A DNA stretch of 32,779 nt from Coriobacteriaceae bacterium (GCA_902362275.1 CABIWB010000015.1:1-32779); one strand, 5' to 3'; positions 15,135-23,600 are shown, counted from the stretch's first letter. Numbers and translations are program-made. The notes: generated by a model not told the origin, from the letters alone.

Positions 15135-17585
15135 CTAGATAAGCCCAAAGTGTTCGAGCGCGGTGACGACGCCGTCGTGGTCGATGCTGTCGGTGACATA
15201 GTCGGCCTTTTCCTTAAGGAAGTCCGGTGCGTTGCCCATGGCGATGCCAACGTCGACGGCGTTCATCAGCGAGACGTCATTGCTGGCGTCGCCGATGCCG
15301 TATACGGTTCCGTGGTGGGGATCGAGGGCGTCGAGTACAGACTGGATGCCCCCGCGCTTCGTGCATTCGCGGGGCGAGATTTCGGTTACCTCGAGTTCGA
15401 GCTCGTTAAAGCACAGCAGCGGCTCAAGTGCCTTATCTTGAGCGATGTGGTTGGCGAGCGATGTAGACATCAAGATCTTGTAGGCACTGTAATGTTGCAG
15501 CTGCGTGACTGCGTCGCCCAAGGTGCGCGCGTATCCGGGGGCATCGGGGGCATCGGCACTCATGCGCACGACGCCGTTGAGGCCCTCAAAGCGGATGACC
15601 TCGCCCGATTGCTCAAGGTAGGGGGCAAGATGCTGCAGCATACTGGGCGTCATCGACAGATCGCGAATTGCGTGTCCGTTGATCTCGGCGTAACCGCCCG
15701 CAAGACAGACGATGCCGGTCCAGGGCAGCTCAAGAAGTTTGGGGTGGATGCAGCTGAGGGTGCGCCCTGTGCAGATAAAGGCCATGTTGCCGTTTGCAAC
15801 GAAATCGCGGATGGCCTGTGAGACCGCCTCGTTGGGATAGGGGGACAGGTCTCGCTCGCTCTCGGGAAGCCCTTGTGCCACTCGAGGGTCTTGCCACGCG
15901 AGCGTGCCGTCAATGTCGAAGAAGCAGATATCGCCGTGCTTGTGGGTTGGGCTGGCGGCAGGGGAGGCCGAGGTGGTGGGTACAAATCCCGGCTCGAGGC
16001 CTATGATTTGGTCAAAATGCTCTTTAACGCGGGGAACGGAGATGCCGATGATCACCTGGGCGGTCTTGCCCGTAATGATGAGGCCCTTGGTGCCCGCCGC
16101 GACGAAGGCTGCGTTGTCTGCGACAACGGAAGGTTCTGCGACCTCAACGCGCAGACGCGTGGCGCAATTGGTCGCTCCTACAATATTGCTAACGCCACCC
16201 AAGAGCGCAACGACTTGCTCAGCAAGCAGATGATCTTGGGATGATTGGTTGTCGGTGCCGTTTTGGGCCGTGCCTTCTTTGGCAGAGCTTTTTCCCGTCA
16301 GACGTGCGAGCGCCGCATCGCTGGCGATATGGTGCTCGCGGCCTGGGGTTTTTAGGTCGAAAGCCAGAATGAGGCCCCGGAAGACCAGAAAAAAGACAGC
16401 GCTAAACATCAGACCGATACCGAGCGCCAAAAGGTAGGAGCCGGCATGCATTCGCATGAGTGGGATGAAGTTGAAGGCCGTCATTTCCATGAGACCGCCC
16501 GAGAAGATGCCGACAATGCCAAAGAAGTTCATGGTCATAGCAAGGCAGGAGGATAGGACGGCGTAGAGCAAAAAGAGTCCGGGATAGGTGAACATAAAGA
16601 GAAACTCGAGCGGTTCGGTGACGCCGCAGACCACCGAGGCGACGATGGCGGGCAAAAGGATGACCTTAAGGCCGGCGCGGCGTTCGGGTTTGGCGGTGAA
16701 ATAGAATGCTGCCGCGATGGCGGGAAGGCCAAAGAGCTTGCCCCAGCCGGTGGCGGTAAAACCTGCCCAGGGTGCAAGTTCATTTAAAGGGCGCGTGCTA
16801 TGGGAGAGAATGGGGAGCAGGTTGGTCCACGTGGCGTAAATACCGTCGTGAATGACCAGATTGTCGTAATAGATGGGCATATAGAGCAGGTGGTGCAGCC
16901 CCATGGGCTCGAGTGCTCGCTCCAAAAACACAAAGATGCCCACGCCGAAGGGGCCGACGACCGCAAGTGCGTGGCGCAGCGTTTCGGTCACAGCGTATGC
17001 GAAGGGTACGATGGCGGCCGAGATGGCGGCAAGGGCAAACACGGCAAAAAAGCTGATGAGGTAGACCAGTGAGGAACCCGAGAAGGTGCCGAGCCAATCG
17101 GGAACCTTGGCATCGTAGAAGCGGTCATGGATGGCGACGACGGTTGCCGATACCGCCAGCGGGCCGATAATGCCGGTGTCGAGCGTCTTGATGCCGTCGA
17201 TGACGGTGATACCGCTGGCGGGGGTCAAAGATGACGGGTACTCAAGTCCAAGGTTGTCTCCGCTCAGCTTAATGATCTCGCTCAAAAAGAAGCAGTAGGC
17301 AAAATAGGCGACGAGAGCCTCGAGGCAGCAACGAGCCGGTTGTTTTTGGGCAAGACCGATGGGCAGCGCTACGGCAAAAAGGAGCGGGAGGCGTTTAAAG
17401 ACCGTCCACGAGCCGCGCTGGATGATGGTCCAAAAAGCGTACCAAGGGGTTCCGTATACGGCGAGATCGCCGACGATGTCCGCAGTCGTTGCGAGAGCGG
17501 AGACGCCGACCATGAGGCCTGATATAGAAAACAGCATGGCGGGCGCGAACATGGCTCCGCCAAAACGTTGGATTTTCTGCAGCAT
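15135..17585 (-). CDS. PTS EIICB sugar permease fused to a Cof-type HAD phosphatase
   Basis: An 816-residue fusion. Residues 1 to about 418 are a glucose/maltose-superfamily EIIC membrane domain, with GVTEPLEF (321-328) carrying the conserved Glu of the sugar site. Residues about 450-530 are EIIB, with the phospho-accepting Cys474 in GATNCATRLRVEV. After a short Ser/Pro/Ala linker, residues about 550-816 are a HAD hydrolase: FFDIDGT (nucleophile Asp557, acid/base Asp559) and GIGDASNDVSLMNAVDVGIAMG, typical of Cof sugar-phosphate phosphatases. No EIIA domain is present. GAAAGG lies before the ATG at 17585; a TTG-start extension of 12 residues would run through that site. It is divergent from a GntR-family regulator, its likely repressor. 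The sugar is probably an alpha-glucoside such as maltose or trehalose, by inference from regulator type and neighbours. Confidence 0.9.
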   Translation of the reverse strand: MLQKIQRFGGAMFAPAMLFSISGLMVGVSALATTADIVGDLAVYGTPWYAFWTIIQRGSWTVFKRLPLLFAVALPIGLAQKQPARCCLEALVAYFAYCFFLSEIIKLSGDNLGLEYPSSLTPASGITVIDGIKTLDTGIIGPLAVSATVVAIHDRFYDAKVPDWLGTFSGSSLVYLISFFAVFALAAISAAIVPFAYAVTETLRHALAVVGPFGVGIFVFLERALEPMGLHHLLYMPIYYDNLVIHDGIYATWTNLLPILSHSTRPLNELAPWAGFTATGWGKLFGLPAIAAAFYFTAKPERRAGLKVILLPAIVASVVCGVTEPLEFLFMFTYPGLFLLYAVLSSCLAMTMNFFGIVGIFSGGLMEMTAFNFIPLMRMHAGSYLLALGIGLMFSAVFFLVFRGLILAFDLKTPGREHHIASDAALARLTGKSSAKEGTAQNGTDNQSSQDHLLAEQVVALLGGVSNIVGATNCATRLRVEVAEPSVVADNAAFVAAGTKGLIITGKTAQVIIGISVPRVKEHFDQIIGLEPGFVPTTSASPAASPTHKHGDICFFDIDGTLAWQDPRVAQGLPESERDLSPYPNEAVSQAIRDFVANGNMAFICTGRTLSCIHPKLLELPWTGIVCLAGGYAEINGHAIRDLSMTPSMLQHLAPYLEQSGEVIRFEGLNGVVRMSADAPDAPGYARTLGDAVTQLQHYSAYKILMSTSLANHIAQDKALEPLLCFNELELEVTEISPRECTKRGGIQSVLDALDPHHGTVYGIGDASNDVSLMNAVDVGIAMGNAPDFLKEKADYVTDSIDHDGVVTALEHFGLI

Positions 17586-17623
17586 AATATGCCTTTCGGA
17601 TGCAACATGCTGTGCGAGCAAGA

Positions 17624-17648
17624 ACGTTTAAACAATGGACTCATTGTA
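17624..17648 (-). promoter_or_regulatory. Operator-like palindrome and -10 element of the PTS gene
   Basis: On the minus strand TACAAT (17648-17643) is a good -10 box, though no clear -35 is seen. TTGTTTAAACGT (17635-17624) follows within about 20 bases, over the expected transcription start. It matches the 12-base palindrome TTGTTTAAACAA at 10 of 12 positions. A repressor bound here would block transcription. Confidence 0.55.
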
Positions 17649-17745
17649 GAGGACTGGCTGCTTGCCGCGTTGACGGTTTTGATTCGGTCCGATTTGGGTT
17701 TCGGGGGAACCGTCGACGGTAAATAATCCGTGCTTTACCGATAAT

Positions 17746-17776
17746 CGGTTTAAACAACCCAAAGAAATGCTATCGT
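17746..17776 (+). promoter_or_regulatory. Operator-like palindrome before the GntR-family gene
   Basis: CGGTTTAAACAA (17746-17757) repeats the same palindrome. It overlaps a weak -35-like TTTAAA, and TATCGT (17771-17776) may be the -10. The position fits autoregulation of the regulator gene that starts at 17810. Confidence 0.5.
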
Positions 17777-17809
17777 GCCTAGCCATACATATTCATTAGA
17801 GGTGAAACA

Positions 17810-18529
17810 ATGCCAAAAGCGATTTATGAAGGAATCTACCGCGAGATTCGTTCGCGCATTATCAACGGAACCTATGCGTTCCAGGAGATGCTGCCGACCG
17901 AGGCCGAGCTGACCGCGGAATTTGGATGCACCCGAAATACCGTCCGTCGCGCCTTGGGCATGCTGGCCGACGGGATGTACGTACAGCCCATTCACGGCAA
18001 GGGCGTGCGCGTCATTTGGCTTAAAGGCGAGACCGATATGCTGGGCACGCTCGAGGAAGTCGAGTCGTTTGGCGAGTTTGCAAAGCGCAACAATGCCGTT
18101 GCATCGACGGACGTTAAGTCTTTTGAACATCTGGTCTGCACCGAGCAACTCTCTCGTCGCCTGGGCTTTAAGGTGGGCGAGGAGCTGATTCGTGTAGTGC
18201 GTGTCCGAAGCCTCAACGGCAGTGCTCGCCAGGTGGACCACGGCTACTTTTTGGAGTCGATCGCCAAGGGCCTGACGCCCGAGGTCGCCGAGAAGTCTAT
18301 CTACGACTATCTGGAGCACAAGCGCGGCATCAAAGTGATGGCGAGCCGCCGTACGGTGAGTGTCGAGCTCGCCAACGATGAGGACTGCAGCTACTTGGAC
18401 CTTGGCAAGTACAACTGCGTCGCCGTTATGGAGAGCCAGTCGTACACCTCGGACGGCATCTTGTTCGAGGTCACGCATGCCCACACGCATCCCGAGATCT
18501 TCCACTACCGCGTCAACTCCAAGCGATAG
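17810..18529 (+). CDS. GntR-family transcriptional regulator with UTRA domain (TreR-like)
   Basis: A 239-residue sugar-sensing repressor. The N-terminal winged helix (about 1-70) reads IYREIRSRIINGTYAFQEML and then EFGCTRNTVRRALGMLADGM. The UTRA ligand-binding domain occupies about 95-235. Proteins of this type, such as B. subtilis TreR, bind a phosphorylated sugar and leave their operator. The gene is divergent from the PTS-HAD fusion, whose product would be exactly such a sugar phosphate. GAGGTG precedes the ATG. Palindromes close to TTGTTTAAACAA lie at its own promoter, the PTS promoter, before the ABC operon and before malQ. As I recall, the TreR operator is similar (TTGTATATACAA). The ligand is inferred. 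Confidence 0.87.
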   Translation: MPKAIYEGIYREIRSRIINGTYAFQEMLPTEAELTAEFGCTRNTVRRALGMLADGMYVQPIHGKGVRVIWLKGETDMLGTLEEVESFGEFAKRNNAVASTDVKSFEHLVCTEQLSRRLGFKVGEELIRVVRVRSLNGSARQVDHGYFLESIAKGLTPEVAEKSIYDYLEHKRGIKVMASRRTVSVELANDEDCSYLDLGKYNCVAVMESQSYTSDGILFEVTHAHTHPEIFHYRVNSKR

Positions 18530-18570
18530 CCGGCTAGCTTGCAGCCTGACGAGACTCATGTCCTCAAAGC

Positions 18571-18621
18571 GAAAACGCCCGGTCAAACCGACGATGCATC
18601 GGCTTGATCGGGCGTTTTCTC
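18571..18621 (+). terminator. Terminator of the GntR-family gene
   Basis: GAAAACGCCCGGTCAAACCG pairs with a near-exact inverse ending CGGGCGTTTTC (18599-18619). The T-stretch is inside the 3' arm, so the signal could work on both strands. Confidence 0.75.
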
Positions 18622-18640
18622 TGCATTTGATAACAAATAA

Positions 18641-18652
18641 TTGTTTATACAA
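18641..18652. promoter_or_regulatory. Operator-like palindrome upstream of the ABC operon, site 1
   Basis: TTGTTTATACAA, one base away from the consensus TTGTTTAAACAA. It lies about 195 bases before the binding-protein gene and might overlap a -35 (TTGTTT) whose -10 would be TATCAA at 18664-18669. Confidence 0.5.
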
Positions 18653-18715
18653 AACTTGTCAAGTATCAAGTCGAAATTACCGTTCACCGAAGTTTTTCTA
18701 CCGCTCTAGTAATAC

Positions 18716-18727
18716 TTGTTCAAACAA
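18716..18727. promoter_or_regulatory. Operator-like palindrome upstream of the ABC operon, site 2
   Basis: TTGTTCAAACAA, one base off the consensus, 75 bases after site 1. A shorter palindrome TTGTACAA follows at 18744-18751. Two spaced sites suggest co-operative or looping repression of the transport operon. Confidence 0.5.
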
Positions 18728-18835
18728 CTAGCCAAATAGCGTATTGTACAAATCAGCAAAAGGGGCAAAGTCCCCGAGCCAATCTCCGAAGGCAGCGGCA
18801 AAGGGTGCCGCCACGGTGTGAAAGGGTGGATTGTA

Positions 18836-20152
18836 ATGAAGAACGAAATGAGCAGAAGGCAGTTCCTGGGCTTTGCTGGTTCCGCGGCTGCGGTTCTTGG
18901 TCTGGGCCTCGTGGGCTGCGGTGGTTCTGCCGGCTCTGGCTCCTCTGCTTCTGGTGACGCTGCCGAGGTCTACTTCCTCCAGTTTAAGCCCGAGGTCGAC
19001 AAGGAGTGGAAGGAGATCGCCAAGGCGTACAAGGAGGAGAAGGGCGTCGAGGTCAAGATCGTGACCGCCGCTTCCAACACCTACGAGGAGAAGCTCAAGT
19101 CCGAGATGTCCAAGAGCTCCGCTCCGACGCTGTTCCAGGTCAACGGCCCCACCGGTCTTAAGAACTGGAAGGATTACTGCGCCGACCTGTCCGATACCAA
19201 GCTCCGCGGTGAGCTCATTGACGACTCCCTGGCTCTGCAGTCCGACGGCAAGGATGTGTGCATCGACTGGGTTCAGGAGAGCTTCGGCATTATTTACAAC
19301 AAGCAGCTGCTCGAGAAGGCTGGCTACAAGGCCGAGGACATCAACTCCTTCGACAAGCTGAAGGCTTGTGCCGACGACATCCAGGCCCGCAAGGACGAGC
19401 TTGGTGTTGAGGGTGCCTTCACTTCCGCCGGCATGGACGACTCCTCCAGCTGGCGCTACACCACCCACCTTGCCAACATGCCGCTCTACTACGAGTTTGA
19501 GAAGGAGCACAACCAGGAGGACGACGAGATCAAGGGTGAGTTCCTCGACAACTACAAGCAGATCTTCGACCTGTACATCACCGACTCCACCTGCGATCCT
19601 TCGCAGCTTGCTTCCAAGACCGGCGACGACGCCACCAACGAGTTCGCAACCGGCAAGGCCGTCTTCTACCAGAACGGCTCTTGGGCCTACTCTGACCTCG
19701 TCAAGGCCGGCATGACCGACGATCAGCTCGGCATGCTGCCGATCTACATCGGCGTCGACGGCGAGGAGAACCAGGGCCTGTGCTCCGGCGGCGAGAACTA
19801 CTGGTGCGTCAGTTCCCAGGCTTCCGAGGATGCCCAGAAGGCCACCGAGGACTTCATGTATTGGTGCGTCACCGCTGACACCCCGACCAGCATCATCGCC
19901 GACAAGATGGGTCTGACCGCTCCGTTCAAGAGCGCCAAGGAGACCACCAACGTCTTCTCGCAGCAGGCCGTTGCCATGGTCAAGGACGGCAAGAAGACCG
20001 TCGCTTGGGACTTCGTTTACATCCCCTCTGAGGAGTGGAAGAAGAACCTCAAGCAGGCTCTGATTGCCTATGCTGCCGACAACAGCAAGTGGGACGGCGT
20101 CAAGAACGCCTTCGTCGATGGCTGGAAGACCGAGAAGGCTGCTTCCGAGTAA
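18836..20152 (+). CDS. Sugar-binding lipoprotein of an ABC importer (family 1 solute-binding protein)
   Basis: A 438-residue extracytoplasmic receptor that delivers sugar to the permeases encoded downstream. The N-terminus has a twin-arginine motif (SRRQFLGF) and ends in the lipobox LVGC, so it is probably exported folded by Tat and anchored by lipid at Cys27; a Gly/Ser tether follows. The mature part is a MalE-like fold, with Trp/Tyr-rich segments consistent with carbohydrate binding. ATG 18836 has GGGTGG at proper distance; an in-frame GTG at 18818 would swallow it. Codon use is strongly C-ending, indicating high expression. The maltodextrin or alpha-glucoside substrate is inferred from malQ and phosphorylase nearby. 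Confidence 0.9.
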   Translation: MKNEMSRRQFLGFAGSAAAVLGLGLVGCGGSAGSGSSASGDAAEVYFLQFKPEVDKEWKEIAKAYKEEKGVEVKIVTAASNTYEEKLKSEMSKSSAPTLFQVNGPTGLKNWKDYCADLSDTKLRGELIDDSLALQSDGKDVCIDWVQESFGIIYNKQLLEKAGYKAEDINSFDKLKACADDIQARKDELGVEGAFTSAGMDDSSSWRYTTHLANMPLYYEFEKEHNQEDDEIKGEFLDNYKQIFDLYITDSTCDPSQLASKTGDDATNEFATGKAVFYQNGSWAYSDLVKAGMTDDQLGMLPIYIGVDGEENQGLCSGGENYWCVSSQASEDAQKATEDFMYWCVTADTPTSIIADKMGLTAPFKSAKETTNVFSQQAVAMVKDGKKTVAWDFVYIPSEEWKKNLKQALIAYAADNSKWDGVKNAFVDGWKTEKAASE

Positions 20153-20185
20153 GCAGTTGCTGCCCAAGCTATCTGATTAGCGACA

Positions 20186-20217
20186 GGGGGCGGGCAGACG
20201 TTGGTTTGCCCGCCCCC
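20186..20217 (+). other. Intergenic hairpin between binding protein and permease genes
   Basis: GGGGGCGGGCA and TGCCCGCCCCC form a perfect 11-bp stem with a 10-base loop, and no T-run follows. Such hairpins between malE- and malF-type genes commonly protect the upstream mRNA and keep the binding protein in excess over the permease. Confidence 0.6.
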
Positions 20218-20242
20218 CCCTGCATATTGAAAGGACCCTTCT

Positions 20243-21097
20243 ATGGGCAAAGCACTCAAGCGCTGGTGGCCGCTCTTTATGCTGCCCACGTGCCTGGCGT
20301 TTATGATCGGGTTCGTGATTCCCTTTATCCAGGGCTTCTATCTCTCGTTCTGCCAGTTTATTACCATTAACAACGCGCACTTTGTCGGTATCGAGAACTA
20401 CGTGCGCGCGCTGTCCGATTCGCAGTTCTCCACGTCATTCTTCTTTACCGTGGCGTTTGCCTTCCTGTCGACGGTGCTCATCAACGTGATCGCCCTAGCC
20501 ATTGCACAGGCGCTCACCCGCAAGGCGCTCAAAGGCACCAACATCTTCCGTACGATTTTCTTTATGCCTAACCTGATCGGCGGCATCGTGCTGGGCTACA
20601 TCTGGCAGATTCTGATCAACTGCCTGCTCTCCAACGTGGGTGCCCAGCTCATCGCGCTTAACTCTGCTGCTGGTTTCTGGGGCCTTATCATCCTGACCCT
20701 GTGGCAGCAGGTCGGCTACATGATGATCATCTACATCGCCGGTCTGCAGTCCATTCCGTCCGACTACATCGAGGCCGCCAAGGTCGACGGCGCCACGGCA
20801 TGGCAGACGTTTTGGAAGGTTAAGATCCCTAACCTGATGCCGACGATTACCATCTGCCTGTTCCTGTCCATCACCAACGGCTTTAAGCTGTTCGACCAGA
20901 ACCTCGCCCTTACCGGCGGCGCCCCCGCGCACTCCACCGAGATGCTCGCCCTGAACATCTACAACACGTTCTATTCGCGTGCCGGTATCGCATGGCAGGG
21001 CATTGGTCAGGCCAAGGCGGTTATCTTCTGCATCCTGGTCGTGGCCATCTCCATGATCCAGCTTAAGGCCACGAGGTCCAAGGAGGTACAGCAGTAA
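20243..21097 (+). CDS. ABC sugar permease (MalF/UgpA type)
   Basis: A 284-residue inner-membrane subunit with about six transmembrane helices. The cytoplasmic loop that docks on the ATPase is EAAKVDGATAWQTFWKVKIPNL (written in two parts: EAAKVDGATAWQ and TFWKVKIPNL), the EAA motif. It lacks the long N-terminal extension and large periplasmic loop of E. coli MalF and so resembles the short UgpA/LacF type. GAAAGG precedes the ATG. Its TAA overlaps the next ATG by one base, so the two permeases are translationally coupled and made in equal amounts. Confidence 0.9.
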   Translation: MGKALKRWWPLFMLPTCLAFMIGFVIPFIQGFYLSFCQFITINNAHFVGIENYVRALSDSQFSTSFFFTVAFAFLSTVLINVIALAIAQALTRKALKGTNIFRTIFFMPNLIGGIVLGYIWQILINCLLSNVGAQLIALNSAAGFWGLIILTLWQQVGYMMIIYIAGLQSIPSDYIEAAKVDGATAWQTFWKVKIPNLMPTITICLFLSITNGFKLFDQNLALTGGAPAHSTEMLALNIYNTFYSRAGIAWQGIGQAKAVIFCILVVAISMIQLKATRSKEVQQ

Positions 21098-21936
21098 TGA
21101 AACGCGATAAGGCTATCAACCGCGCGCTCTCGATTTTCTTTACGATCCTGTCGCTCGCGTGGATCTACCCCGTGTTCATGATTGCGCTTAATTCTTTTAA
21201 GAAAGCGACCGCAATCAGCACCACCACGGCATTCGATCTGCTCACGCCCGAGACATTCAACGGCCTCGCAAACTACATGCATGCCCTTAACGAGCAGGGC
21301 TTTGCCTCGGCATTTATGTACTCGCTCATCATCACGGTCACGTCGGTCGTGCTGATCTTGGTGTGCTGCTCCATGTGCGCTTGGTACGTGGTTCGTGTCA
21401 ACAACAAGATCTCGAACTTCTTCTATTACCTGTTCGTGTTCTCGATGGTCGTGCCCTTCCAGATGCTCATGTTCACGCTGTCCAATTTGGCGGACCGCAT
21501 CGGCTTCAACACGCCGTTCAACATCTGCTTTATCTACCTCGGCTTTGGCGCGGGCCTGGCGGTCTTTATGTTCGCCGGTTTTGTAAAGAACATCCCGCTC
21601 GAGATCGAGGAGGCGGCCATGATTGATGGCTGCAACCCGGTCCAGGTGTTCTTTAAGATCGTCCTTCCCATCATGAAGCCCACCTATCTTTCGGTCGGCA
21701 TCCTCGAGACCATGTGGGTCTGGAACGACTATCTGCTGCCCTACCTTACGCTCGACTCCACCAAGTACAAGACCATTCCTATCTTGATCCAGTACTTCCG
21801 CGGCGGCTACGGCCACGTCGAGCTCGGCCCCATGATGGCCTGCATCATGATGGTCGTTATCCCCATCGTTATCATGTACATCCTCTGTCAGAAGTACATC
21901 ATCGACGGCGTGGTGGCAGGTGCCGTCAAGGGCTGA
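21097..21936 (+). CDS. ABC sugar permease (MalG/UgpE type)
   Basis: A 279-residue second membrane subunit, with six predicted helices and the EAA loop EEAAMIDGCNPVQVFFKIVL. It pairs with the preceding permease to form the transmembrane channel. It starts at the TAATG overlap with that gene and would rely on GGAGG inside its end for initiation. Confidence 0.9.
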   Translation: MKRDKAINRALSIFFTILSLAWIYPVFMIALNSFKKATAISTTTAFDLLTPETFNGLANYMHALNEQGFASAFMYSLIITVTSVVLILVCCSMCAWYVVRVNNKISNFFYYLFVFSMVVPFQMLMFTLSNLADRIGFNTPFNICFIYLGFGAGLAVFMFAGFVKNIPLEIEEAAMIDGCNPVQVFFKIVLPIMKPTYLSVGILETMWVWNDYLLPYLTLDSTKYKTIPILIQYFRGGYGHVELGPMMACIMMVVIPIVIMYILCQKYIIDGVVAGAVKG

Positions 21937-21961
21937 TGCCGTAACTGTTTTGCAAGTTTCT

Positions 21962-21986
21962 GCGGCGCCCCTCAGCGCGGCGCCGC
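21962..21986 (+). other. Intergenic hairpin before the ABC ATPase gene
   Basis: GCGGCGCC (21962-21969) and GGCGCCGC (21979-21986) form a strong stem with no T-run. It probably modulates mRNA stability or expression between the permease and ATPase genes. Confidence 0.45.
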
Positions 21987-22004
21987 GTATCGAAAGGTAA
22001 AGAC

Positions 22005-23204
22005 ATGGCCGAGATCGTTCTCAAACATGTTCAGAAGGTGTATCCCAACAACGAGTCAAAAAAGAAGGGCTTCTTTGGCAAAAAGAAGAAGACCGAGGAG
22101 AAGAAGCACAACCTCAAGGTTACCGAGGACGGTGTGCTCGCTGTAGAGGACTTCAACCTCACCGTTCACGACCAGGAGTTCATCGTCCTCGTTGGCCCGT
22201 CTGGCTGCGGTAAGTCCACGACGATGCGCATGATCGCCGGCCTGGAGGACATCACCTCGGGCGACGTGCTCATCGACGGCAAGCGCGTCAACGACGTGGC
22301 GCCCAAGGACCGCGACATTGCCATGGTGTTCCAGAGCTATGCTCTGTACCCCAATATGACGGTGTACGAGAACATGGCGTTTACGCTTGAGCTCAAGAAG
22401 GTCCCCAAAGACGAAATCGACCGTAAGGTTCGCTCTGCGGCCGAGATTCTGGGCATTACCCAGTACCTCGACCGTAAGCCCAAGGCGCTTTCGGGCGGCC
22501 AGCGCCAGCGTGTCGCTATCGGCCGCGCCATCGTGCGTGATCCCAAGGTCTTCCTGATGGACGAGCCGCTGTCCAACCTGGACGCCAAGCTGCGTAACCA
22601 GATGCGTGCCGAGCTCATTAAGCTGCGTCACGAGATCAAGGGCACCTTCATCTACGTTACTCACGACCAGACCGAGGCCATGACCCTTGGCGACCGCATC
22701 GTGGTCATGAAGGACGGCGTTGTCCAGCAGATCGCCACGCCACAGGAGGTCTTCAACCATCCCGCGAACATCTTCGTCGCCGGCTTCATCGGCGTGCCGC
22801 AGATGAACTTCTTCGATGCCCAGCTGGTGCGCTTGGGCAACGGCTTTACCGTCAAGACCAAGGATATGAACGTGGCGCTCGCCCCCGAGACTTGCGCTCA
22901 GCTTGCCCTCAACTGGGACGGTGGCGACGTGAAGGAGATTACGGCCGGCGTGCGTCCCGAGCAGATCCTGCTTGCCGACAAGGGCGAGGAGGGCGCGCTC
23001 CAGGGTACCGTCGAGGTGACCGAGCTCATGGGTTCGACCGAGCATGTCCACGTGACCGCTCCCGATGGCCAGTTCGTCCTGATCATTCCCGTTGTCGACC
23101 TTGAGGTCAAGGGTGCGCTCAAGGCGGGCGACCCCATCTGGTTCAAGTTCGAGAAGAACGCGACCCACCTCTTCGATAAGGTATCTGGCAAGAACCTTAT
23201 CTAG
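22005..23204 (+). CDS. Sugar ABC transporter ATPase (MalK/MsmX/UgpC type)
   Basis: A 399-residue ATPase powering the importer. The Walker A is GPSGCGKST, the signature LSGGQRQR, the Walker B VFLMDEPLSNLDAKLR and the switch His is in VTHDQTEA. A C-terminal regulatory TOBE-like region (about 260-399) follows, as in MalK. Unusual is a lysine-rich insertion at about residues 16-45 (ESKKKGFFGKKKKTEEKKH) between the first strand and the AVEDFNLTV strand. It lies 68 bases after the permease, with GAAAGG as ribosome site, and ends the operon. MsmX-type ATPases often serve several sugar importers, so this one may not be dedicated. Confidence 0.93.
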   Translation: MAEIVLKHVQKVYPNNESKKKGFFGKKKKTEEKKHNLKVTEDGVLAVEDFNLTVHDQEFIVLVGPSGCGKSTTMRMIAGLEDITSGDVLIDGKRVNDVAPKDRDIAMVFQSYALYPNMTVYENMAFTLELKKVPKDEIDRKVRSAAEILGITQYLDRKPKALSGGQRQRVAIGRAIVRDPKVFLMDEPLSNLDAKLRNQMRAELIKLRHEIKGTFIYVTHDQTEAMTLGDRIVVMKDGVVQQIATPQEVFNHPANIFVAGFIGVPQMNFFDAQLVRLGNGFTVKTKDMNVALAPETCAQLALNWDGGDVKEITAGVRPEQILLADKGEEGALQGTVEVTELMGSTEHVHVTAPDGQFVLIIPVVDLEVKGALKAGDPIWFKFEKNATHLFDKVSGKNLI

Positions 23205-23271
23205 GCCCGGTGCATCCAGGCCCTCCCTTTGGGCGACTGCGGTATTGCCATCCTTTTGCCGCGGTCACATA

Positions 23272-23316
23272 TAAGGCTCCCCTCCCGTCCACTGGGCGAG
23301 AGGGGAGCCTTTCTTT
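23272..23316 (+). terminator. Terminator of the ABC operon
   Basis: AAGGCTCCCCTC (23273-23284) pairs with GAGGGGAGCCTT (23300-23311), followed by TCTTT. It is the operon end before the convergent phosphorylase gene. Confidence 0.85.
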
Positions 23317-23343
23317 GTGTTGGGGTTGTCTGGCCGGTCGTTT

Positions 23344-23561
23344 GTCTCGATCTGTAACAGGTAGGGCCGATTTCGGACGTTAGATGTTACAGATCGAGAC
23401 GGTTCCGCTGAGCTAACCATTTCATCTAAATCTGTAACACCAAAGGTGAATTTCAGCTGCTAGATGTTACAGATTGAGATAAACCCAAGGGGAGGGGCCG
23501 GTATGTCTCAATCTGTAACAGCTGGGACCGTTTTGGTTGAGTAGTTGTTACAGATCGAGAT
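23344..23561. repeat. Array of three 57-nt hairpins: six 16-nt repeats in alternating orientation
   Basis: The 16-mer GTCTCGATCTGTAACA (23344-23359) and its inverse (23385-23400) form the first hairpin with a 25-base loop. Variants form hairpin 2 (23424-23439 with 23465-23480) and hairpin 3 (23505-23520 with 23546-23561), also with exactly 25-base loops. Hairpins are separated by 23 and 24 bases. Repeat starts are 41, 39, 41, 40 and 41 bases apart, strictly alternating in direction. Loops are related but diverged; spacers between hairpins are unrelated. The array sits between convergent terminators. It resembles a BIME/REP cluster; a protein-binding or structural array is possible. Confidence 0.8.
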
Positions 23562-23600
23562 TGTTTGGTCGAGTCGGGTCACAGAGTAACGTGCGGGCAC

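Noticed and set aside
17586..17621. Longer N-terminus for the PTS fusion protein
   Set aside because: The 12 extra codons begin with TTG and contain the GAAAGG that serves the ATG at 17585.
23344..23561. CRISPR array
   Set aside because: Repeats are only 16 nt and alternate in direction, loops are related to one another, and there are no cas genes. It is a hairpin array instead.
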